From Echria macrotheca (taxonomy: Eukaryota > Ascomycota > Sordariomycetes > Sordariales > Schizotheciaceae), in contig MU839836.1 of NCBI GenBank assembly GCA_030411725.1, positions 558,001 to 622,000 on the forward strand: a DNA stretch of 64,000 bases. The letters run 5' to 3'. Position numbers and translations under genes: made by a program. Within the stretch, counting starts at the first letter, position 1. The number at the start of each line of letters is the position of its first letter. Shown here one piece after another: positions 56,946 through 64,000 of this stretch. The notes beneath the pieces are model-generated. The model was not told the origin of the DNA. It ran no database searches and saw only the letters and a list, made by a program, of their open reading frames with translations.

Positions 56946-58106
56946 ATGATCACCGCCGCCATCGTAAGTCTCCTCGCCGCCAGCCTGGCTGCCGGCCAGA
57001 GCCTGCCCAGCACGGCCGAGGTGCGGCCGCTGCTGCCGACGTGGAAGTGCAGCAACTCGGGCGGGTGCGTGCGGCAGAACACGTCGGTGGTGCTGGACTG
57101 GGACATGCGCAGCATCCACACGACAAACGGCGCGACATCCTGCAAGAGCGGCACCAAGATGGACAAGTCGCAGTGTCCCGACGCCTCGACGTGCGCCAAG
57201 AACTGTGTCATCGAGGCGGCCGACTACGCGTCGCTCGGCGTGAGCACGTCGGGCAACGCGGTGACGCTGTACCACTACGTCCGCACGGGCGGCAAGCTCG
57301 TCAACGCGTCGCCGCGGATTTATTTGCTCGGGGAAGACGGCAAGTACGTCATGATGAGCCTGCTCAACGGCGAGATTTCCGTGGACGTCGACCTGTCGAC
57401 GCTGCCCTGCGGCGAGAACGGCGCATTCTACCTGTCGGAGATGGTCGCCGACGGCTCCAAGAACCCGAACCAGTTCAACACGGGCGGCGCGGCGCTCGGC
57501 AACGGCTACTGCGACGCCCAGTGCCAGGGCTACTGCTGCAACGAGATGGACATCCTCGAGGCCAACTCGCAGGCCAACGCGTTTACTGGCCACCCTTGCA
57601 AGGGGAATACGTGCGATAGCGGCGGGTGCGGGTATAACCCGTACGCGCAGGGCCAGAAGGGCTTCTACGGGCCCGGCAAGACGGTCGATACCAGCAAGGT
57701 GTTTACCGTCGTTACGCAATTCCAGGCCAGCGGCGGGAGGTTGACGGGGATCTCGCGCAAGTATATCCAGAATGGGCGGACCATCAATAGCGGCAATATC
57801 AACGGGTGTGGGAATGAGGGGAGCACGGGTGGTATGACGGGTATGGGACAGGCTCTGGGGCGAGGCAGTACGTTTACCTTCCCTCTGCGTACGGTTGACG
57901 ATGCTAATCGAGTTGTAGTGGTCCTGGCCATGTCCATCTGGAACGATGCCGCGCAGAACATGGCGTGGCTCGACGCCGGCAACAACGGGCCTTGCCAGTC
58001 GGGACAGGGCAGTCCGTCCAACATCCAGTCGCAGCATCCGGATACTCACGTGGTGTTTTCCAACATTCGCTGGGGCGATATCGGGTCGACGACCAAGGGG
58101 AATTAG
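56946..58106 (+). CDS. secreted GH7 endo-beta-1,4-glucanase (EG I type), no CBM
   Basis: 386 residues, single exon, signal peptide MITAAIVSLLAASLAAG. Hydrolyses internal beta-1,4 bonds of cellulose with retention (family knowledge). Catalytic E200, D202 and E205 lie in CCNEMDILEANS, and MDILE is the endoglucanase form. The CBH-typical tunnel loops are short, and conserved cysteines are numerous. It ends right after NIRWGDIGSTTKGN, where some EG I proteins continue into a linker and carbohydrate-binding module, so this one is catalytic-domain only. The antisense 386-codon frame is a GC-rich shadow. Confidence 0.9.
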   Translation: MITAAIVSLLAASLAAGQSLPSTAEVRPLLPTWKCSNSGGCVRQNTSVVLDWDMRSIHTTNGATSCKSGTKMDKSQCPDASTCAKNCVIEAADYASLGVSTSGNAVTLYHYVRTGGKLVNASPRIYLLGEDGKYVMMSLLNGEISVDVDLSTLPCGENGAFYLSEMVADGSKNPNQFNTGGAALGNGYCDAQCQGYCCNEMDILEANSQANAFTGHPCKGNTCDSGGCGYNPYAQGQKGFYGPGKTVDTSKVFTVVTQFQASGGRLTGISRKYIQNGRTINSGNINGCGNEGSTGGMTGMGQALGRGSTFTFPLRTVDDANRVVVVLAMSIWNDAAQNMAWLDAGNNGPCQSGQGSPSNIQSQHPDTHVVFSNIRWGDIGSTTKGN

Positions 58107-58355
58107 GCGGGGGGTTTATCTACCAAGATGAAAAGGGTGGTGTGTTTTTCATGTTCACGCTTTTGTATATGTTCCGAAAATCAAGGCGTTGCAAAATTCA
58201 CAAAATCACAAATATGGCTCATTATTACTTCCTGTCTCTGCACAACAGGCTATACCGATATAAATCTAAAGTGGAGAATTCGGTAAAGGTTCCTAATGAA
58301 GAAGGAACATGCAGAAAAACTATCTTGATATCTTTCTACCTCATGACCACTCCTA

Positions 58356-59270
58356 CTAACGAGTCTTGCCCACCTCGAGCGGCCCCCCCGGCTTCGTCGC
58401 GGTGATGGCAACGTACCGCCACCGCCCCCGACCGCGATACGACTCGACCCCGGCGACCGTATTAATAAAATGCTGCTCGAGCCGGAAAAGGCGGACGAAG
58501 AAGTACGGGACGATGGCGAGCACAAAAAACAGGCGCGTCATGGGCCTGATGTTGTCCGAGAAATCACGCACCACAACGTCCTCGAACCCGGCCTCCTCGA
58601 GCATTTTCTGGAATACGCCCGGGTTGGAGAGGTCGTTGGTCGGCATCGCGGCGAACTTGTTGATCTTGCGCATCGAGTCGGCCATGTCCTCGGGCGCGCC
58701 GTCCACAAAATCGTGGTCGTACTCGAACAGGGCCAGGCGGCCGCCTGGACGCAATATCCGATGGAACCCGGCGAGCACGGCTTCCGGGTCCGTGGCGTGC
58801 ACGAACGTCTCCATGGTGTAGACGCCGTCGAGGGACTGGTCCGGCAAACTCTCGAGGTGGTGATAGTCCATTTTCTGGACCGTGATGGCGCCTTGGGGCA
58901 GGCCGGAGCGCTTGACGTTCCGCCGGGCCTTGGCGAGGTGGTGGTCGACTATGTCTATCGCCGACACGCGGAGGCCTTGCTTCTGCGCCATGTAGAGGGC
59001 GACGTGGCCGACGCCGCAGCCGGCGTCCAGCACGTGGGCGCCGCGGGGGAGGGCGAGGACCTCGGCTAGCTTGCTCTCCATCTTTCGGAGTGCTTTGGTG
59101 AGTGGGAATGGCCAGTAAGTGTCATGGTCCCAGAAACCGAAGTGCCGCGTGCCACCGAGAAGCAGACGGTAGCCGATTCGAGACTCGAGCGTTTGGTAGT
59201 AAGTCTGGAGCTGCGGATTGGGGTCCACGAGCGCTGTGGTTTCAGTTGGGCTGGCCGGTGAAGATGCCAT
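58356..59270 (-). CDS. SAM-dependent methyltransferase (sterol-C24/small-molecule type)
   Basis: 304 residues, single exon, with start MASSPASPTETT. Class I Rossmann motif I is VLDAGCGVGHVALYMA from residue 80. MDYHHLESLPDQSLDGVYTMETFVH (in part) gives post-motif I/II, and FHRILRPGGRLALFEYDHD is motif III. A hydrophobic stretch, LFFVLAIVPYFFVRLFRLE (residues about 250-268), may bring it to a membrane. It is similar in layout to fungal sterol 24-C-methyltransferase-like enzymes but shorter; its substrate is unknown. It is divergent from the membrane protein at 60012. Confidence 0.85.
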   Translation of the reverse strand: MASSPASPTETTALVDPNPQLQTYYQTLESRIGYRLLLGGTRHFGFWDHDTYWPFPLTKALRKMESKLAEVLALPRGAHVLDAGCGVGHVALYMAQKQGLRVSAIDIVDHHLAKARRNVKRSGLPQGAITVQKMDYHHLESLPDQSLDGVYTMETFVHATDPEAVLAGFHRILRPGGRLALFEYDHDFVDGAPEDMADSMRKINKFAAMPTNDLSNPGVFQKMLEEAGFEDVVVRDFSDNIRPMTRLFFVLAIVPYFFVRLFRLEQHFINTVAGVESYRGRGRWRYVAITATKPGGPLEVGKTR

Positions 59271-60011
59271 GGTGGTCTGGCAGTCTCAGCTGCGCGTTGC
59301 AAAGTACCTAAAATGACCGGAATGAGGCCCAACACAATTTTTGACGATAGGCCGGGATGGATATGTGAGATGAGGGGTGGTCTTCAATTTGGGCGGTGTC
59401 GCGAGATGCAAAATCTGTCTTCCGCTCCTCACAGCCACAGGACGCGCACCGCGGCTCTCACGTGGGTTGTAGCCAGTCACGTAACGAAGCACTATCAAGG
59501 GGTCAGGGGCGTGGTCGATCGCACTGTGAGTAGCACTGTGTGTGCTGCCGGGCCTTATGTCGGCAGCCGGGGCAATTACGCGCTTGGCGGGCGGGTACAT
59601 TAAACGGAGATCGCAGCCGTGTCTCATTGGACAGGTTTGCGATGAATCGCCAACTCGAAACCTGGAGCCCCCCTCCCTGTGGTTGGAACGAAGGCCACAG
59701 CACTGAGGAAAGGGTTCCCAACTGCAAGGCAATTCTGTGCAAACGGTGCGCGCCGCGGCCATGCAGCAACGAGAAGCCAACCTGAGACAGGCAAATTGAG
59801 TGCCATTGGGCTGGCAGCAGGCTGCCTTCAACAGATTAGATGTCCCCATATCTCCCGAGTCCCGCTCCTCCTCCTTCTCTTGCTCACAGGCCCCTCACAC
59901 ACCCGTTTGGGCATTCTTTGCCACCAGAGATCAGGATACGATCTTCTTTCTTTACTATCGTACATACACTTATCACAGCGCTTTTTCACCCGACCGGCCG
60001 AGCAGGACTCC
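59271..60011. promoter_or_regulatory. divergent region between methyltransferase and membrane protein
   Basis: 741 bp, no supported gene. Confidence 0.4.
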
Positions 60012-61744
60012 ATGGCCAGCAGCTCTAATGTAACAAATGCGACCTCCTCCAATAGCGACTTTCGTTGGGGCTGGGTGCCATCCGGTGAAGACCGAGGCAC
60101 TCTCGATATCGTCTGGTCCTGCTCCGTCACCATTTTCCTCTGCTGCTGGGTTGCAACTCACCCCAACGTCGGCGCACCAAAGGACAAGTTCCTCCAGCGA
60201 TGCATCGACAGGACTCACTTGGCGGTAGTGGGTCTCTTAGGCCCCGAATTTCTCTTCGGCATTGCGCTCGGCCAGTTCTCAAGTGCGAGACGTAGCGTCA
60301 GGAAATTCAAGACCGACAAAGTCAGCGATGGCATAGAGTGGACGTACAAATACGCCTTCTTCACCGATATGGGCGGCATGTTTCTCACAAGTGACGATTT
60401 TCCCCAAGGATACCCCATCAACGCGGAACAGCTTCATTGGCTCGTCAAGAATGGACATGTGGACTTTCCAGACATGAAGAAGATGGACATTGGGGAAAGA
60501 AATACGTCTGATATGCTTTCAAGGTAGAGTCCCGTGCTTGGATCTATTTCCAACCTTGGCCTCGCTGTCCTGAGACTCACTGCGGTGCGCGCCAGGCTTC
60601 TTACCGTGTGGCAGGCTCTTTGGTTCTCCATCATCGAGATCCAGCGTGCCAGGGAGGGTCTCCCGATGACAACACTTGAGCTTACAGCCCTGTCATACGT
60701 GTTTGTCATGCTGGCTACTCAGATTTGTTGGGCGAAGAAGCCCTCCATTGCGCGTCCGCGAATGATACCAACAAAGGACGGAAAGCTCGCCGAGGACATC
60801 CGGACATGGGCAAGGAACAACGTGAGTGTGGTTCTTCGACCCGTAGATCCATCAGTTTTCTCTTGTCGCCCAAAACGCTAACGCTAAGAGTACATCAGAC
60901 ACACCGTGATCTCCCACAAGAGTGGTATCGTACGCCAATGGATTTCATCAACGGGCCCAGGTTCCAGATCGACACTCACTGGCTATACTACACCCGACTC
61001 ACACATCTACTTCGTCTACCCATCGTCTCTCGGCCAATGAAGAGCAAGCCCTGGGATAGGTTCCCATCAGACATCTGGCTCCCCATAGAAAAATCCTGGC
61101 TGGCGGCGCCATTCGGCGGATTCGTCCTGCTCGTTTTCAGCGGCTGGTTCCTGCTCGGATGGAACTTCTTCTTTCCCACGCCTCACGAACAGTACCTATG
61201 GCGTATCTGTGCGGTCGTGCAGGCCGTCTTCGGCGTATACGGCGGCCTCTACTACATGTTCGAAGGCTTCAAATGGTATGCGGCATACGAGGAGCTTCAG
61301 AAACAGGAACTGGCGGCGCCGCCACTGAGATCCATGACCAGCCGAGCGATAGCGAAGGCTGCCACCAAAGTGACACTGGCCGAGCAAACGATCCCGGTAA
61401 ACACCGATACCGAGTCCCAGTCTCAGCTTGGAGAGACGGAAAGTCGGTCCGCACGGAGATGGAGGCACCTGCTGCCTAGGCGTTTGGTGCCATGGGTTGA
61501 GTGGATTGTGGAGAGATACAGGAGAGTGGATAGATGGCTGGACCGGGTCCGGAATATCTCTCACGACCAGGACCCGGGGAACGCGATGCGGATACATGTC
61601 ATTGGGCCGATTACCGTCATTTGTGCGCTCTATACAGTTTGTAGGGCGTATTTCTACCTCGAGGATTACCTGTCCCTTCGGGTCCAGCCAGTCGGTGTCT
61701 ACGTTACGGTAAATCAATATGTTCCGTTCTGGGGTGGCGGTTAG
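60012..61744 (+). CDS. fungal multi-pass membrane protein of unknown function
   Basis: 527 residues from three exons: 60012-60523, 60596-60821 and 60899-61744, with introns of 72 and 77 nt. A widespread uncharacterised Pezizomycotina family. It has several hydrophobic segments: SVTIFLCCWVATHP near residue 40, ALSYVFVMLATQICWA near 205, GGFVLLVFSGWFLLGWNFFF and CAVVQAVFGVYGGLYYMFEG. The C-terminal ITVICALYTVCRAYFYLEDYLSLR carries the RAY-LED stretch common in this family. No catalytic motif was recognised. Confidence 0.75.
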
Positions 61745-62310
61745 GATATTAGCACGAGTCTGGTTTTGTTTTTGGAGTGGCGTCACGGAAGGGAATGTAT
61801 CATTTTGAGAAGATAAGGTATCAGGCCTCAATACAGTTTTACAAACACTTTAATCGCGGCATGCCTGGTTGGTTTGGAGTCAAGTTCGCTAATAGCAGAC
61901 CCTGTCATCGAGCATCCAAGAAAGCCACGATACCAGTGTTATATGCCCCGTGAACTGACCGGAAAACGATCCAGTATATAGGTAACTTCATCAAGCGGCA
62001 TCGAAGAACAACGTAGAGGCGGGAGTCCCGCACCGTGGGTACGGCGACTTTGACGATGGCAATGTTGTCGAGAAGGCCGACTTTACTAACCCAATTATTC
62101 TGCCAAAAAGGGCTCGTCGGACGTCTGACTGGAGCCTTTTGAGGGGACAGTCCTGGTCCGGAAGCATGGATATGGCGACGAGTTCGTTGGACAAAACGAC
62201 AGCTTCGAACCGAGCAGGATGCGGCGAGTCGTTGGCAACTTTGTGTGCTGCGCGCGTCTCCTCGGCCACACCAGACACCTTCCCCTCGAAAAAAAATTTC
62301 TTGGCAACCA
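61745..62310 (-). pseudogene. decayed coding relic of unknown family
   Basis: Minus-strand 62311 to about 62092 reads FFFEGKVSGVAEETRAAHK and SPHPARFEAVVLSN in one frame. From there a neighbouring frame reads NNWVSKVGLLDNIAIVKVAV. A single-base loss near 62092 would explain the switch. I do not recognise the family. The 150 bp after 61744 are empty. Confidence 0.35.
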
Positions 62311-63083
62311 CTGTTACGTCCGCTAACAGTGGGCCTGGGGTGTGCCACCCAGGCAGCCAGAAAAGCCTAGGCCTTGCGCCTTACCCTGATACTCGTGCTA
62401 TCGCGCACGAAAACACACGATCGCGTGGCTCACCCCCAACCTCGCAATCAACCCTCAACCAGCGCGCACGATACTCTTGATGGATTATATTATCCAGGGA
62501 AGGATCAAGAGTGTCGCCTGCGCGCACGCGTATCCAACGATGCGCAACGAAGACGCTCGCCGGGCCCTTTAGAGCCTAGGTTACCTAGCAACAAAATTCA
62601 AAGCTCGATTCGGTGCGAACGACGAACGAACGACGAACAATAACAAAACGAGCGTAAACACTCCCCCGAGGGGTTTTTAGCTCGTACGAGCAATCGTACG
62701 AGTAGTTTTCCAATCGGCACCCCCTCTTCAATCGAATTCGAGAGTGCTCCGAAGCCTGGGTGAGCAGCGTGGGATTTGGCTCGGATTTGAGGCCTTTGGC
62801 ACGAGAAAACACGGTGTGGAAATCCAGGGAGGAAAATGAGCCTAAGCTGATACCGGAGTCAACAGGGCGTAATGGTAGAAATTTCACTTTTACCGAGACT
62901 GGGCGTATTGCCTTATGCCTTTTGGCTATGAGTTGCTGTATAGGCATCTATGTATATAGTATAGGACCTAGCTCAGCACGCCCTAACATACCTCTGCAGG
63001 TGTCTTCGCCGGAGCCTTCGGCTCCCCCGGGCGCTAAATGGAACTCTCTCTCTCTCTCTCTCTCGGCCACACCAGACACCTTT
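62311..63083. mobile_element. palindrome-rich segment, possible LTR/element insertion
   Basis: It starts with the inverted repeat CTGTTA..TAACAG (62311-62329), typical of fungal LTR ends beginning TGTTACG. It also holds a hairpin ACTCTTGAT..ATCAAGAGT (62473-62512), the palindrome GCTCGTACGAGC (62680-62691) and a (CT)n tract at 63042-63064. A 21-bp direct repeat flanks it (62261-62281 and 63062-63082). The element type is not established. Confidence 0.35.
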
Positions 63084-64000
63084 TATCTTTCGGAGGAGAA
63101 GGGCCAAACCTGTCTGGTCCAGGTTTGAAATGAGCTGGGGCATGCCTCCACACCGGGTATGCTCGGACGAGACGCGAATGGAGCTCCTTGTTCGCCACTC
63201 GGGCCTATTGGAGATGCTGTTATGGATCCGGCTCTGAACCGAAGACAGCTTGGAATAGAACTGGGAGGCTTGTGTGCGACATCTCGCTCTGGATGAAGAC
63301 GGGCTGGGGCTGCAAGTTTCGGTGCAGTGGATGATACCCAGTGGGGTCCAAGACTCGACTCCAGTAGGTATCCAGAAAGGACACTTGACGGGATTCTGGG
63401 CGCCACTGCGGATATTGTCCCGGGAAGAGGGTGTTTGCTATGAGACAAATCCCCTCGTCTGTTGTGTTGGCAGCATGAGCGGAGCACACGAGTTGGGCAT
63501 CACTGTAAATCCAGAGAGAGAAAAGCGTGTACGACGGACGACCTGTTGGAGCGGCTGTTTCATGACCCTAAAATCGATGCTCATAGTCACGCGACTCTTC
63601 GTCACGTTCGATCAGTCTAGGCAGATCAGCTCCGGCTCAGCTTCGGCTAATATCTGCCCATTGAATCGTACGGCCTTGCGAAAAGGGGCAGTTTAAACCG
63701 GGGAGCCACAAAGGTCCCCGTGTAAGTAAGGGCCTAAAACTAGGACATTTGAATCCGTAATAGTGCCCGATGGAACAGGGTCCATAGGCATCTAGCCAGG
63801 CTAAGCCTCTATGAAGACGTAATTCTGATCATGCACTTGGGTCTACATTGGAGGGTCTCTGGCAAAGTTGAGATAATCATCACACCGTTCACTTCCATCC
63901 TAGCTTTGGCCATCAAATTGCCTCGGCACTCGGACCCGCTCGTCATCGCCGCGCCATATAATATCCCTCTCGGCCCAATCCTGCAACAAATCATCAAGTG
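63084..64000. other. unassigned right edge
   Basis: Short open frames on both strands (for example minus 63220-63489 and 63809-63997) look partly protein-like but match nothing known to me. Probably decayed sequence. Confidence 0.3.

Noticed and set aside
56889..58049. 386-codon minus-strand frame antisense to the GH7 gene
   Set aside because: GC-rich shadow of a real gene; no domain, and the plus strand has clear GH7 catalytic residues.
63037..63064. (CT)n tract considered as a CRISPR or array
   Set aside because: Simple dinucleotide repeat; no spacers, and eukaryotic DNA.

Overview
The window is nuclear DNA of a filamentous ascomycete, most likely a Sordariomycete and plausibly a Chaetomiaceae-like cellulolytic species. 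The evidence is short spliceosomal introns of about 43-130 nt with CTAAC-type branch points, a fungal gene set (GCN1, Som1, COX subunit VIIa, HET and NACHT genes, DUF3425 bZIP), several secreted plant-cell-wall or fungal-wall glycoside hydrolases (GH43, GH5_9, GH125, GH7), and an AT-rich stretch carrying the C-to-T/G-to-A scars of repeat-induced point mutation (RIP). The species assignment is inference. All exon models were built by hand from splice consensus and frame.

Left part (1-10.6 kb) is housekeeping: the 5' half of GCN1 (minus), a divergent DHX29/DHX57-like DEVH helicase (plus), and a secreted GH43 enzyme (minus) tail-to-tail with the helicase.

Accessory island (10.6-31 kb): a 2.9-kb RIP-degraded hAT transposon with matching terminal inverted repeats and a perfect 8-bp target duplication. 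It is followed by three members plus one pseudogene of an unrecognised two-exon gene family (14.4-15.2, 18.6-19.3, 19.8-20.1 and 25.4-25.9 kb). Between these lie a small secreted cysteine-containing protein, a cytochrome P450 and a HET-domain gene. A low-complexity protein and a GH5_9 exo-beta-1,3-glucanase close the island.

Middle (31-50.3 kb): a 2170-residue NACHT/ankyrin NLR-like protein, COX subunit VIIa, Som1 and an XRCC2-like protein whose start codons are only 35 bp apart head-to-head, a CorA-like membrane protein, a GH125 alpha-mannosidase, an FSP1/AIF-like oxidoreductase, a bZIP/DUF3425 regulator and an alpha/beta hydrolase.

Right part (51-64 kb): a RidA-family protein, an alternating-period minisatellite, a decayed HET pseudogene, a single-pass MID2-like membrane protein, a GH7 endoglucanase, a SAM methyltransferase and a multi-pass membrane protein. 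The last 2.2 kb looks like decayed coding sequence interrupted by palindrome-rich, element-like DNA.

The most unusual content is the orphan two-exon family. Its core is conserved, but each copy carries a different low-complexity extension. One copy uses a GC-AG intron, one carries a 4-bp frameshift and one has in-frame stops. It sits beside the transposon and self/non-self recognition genes.
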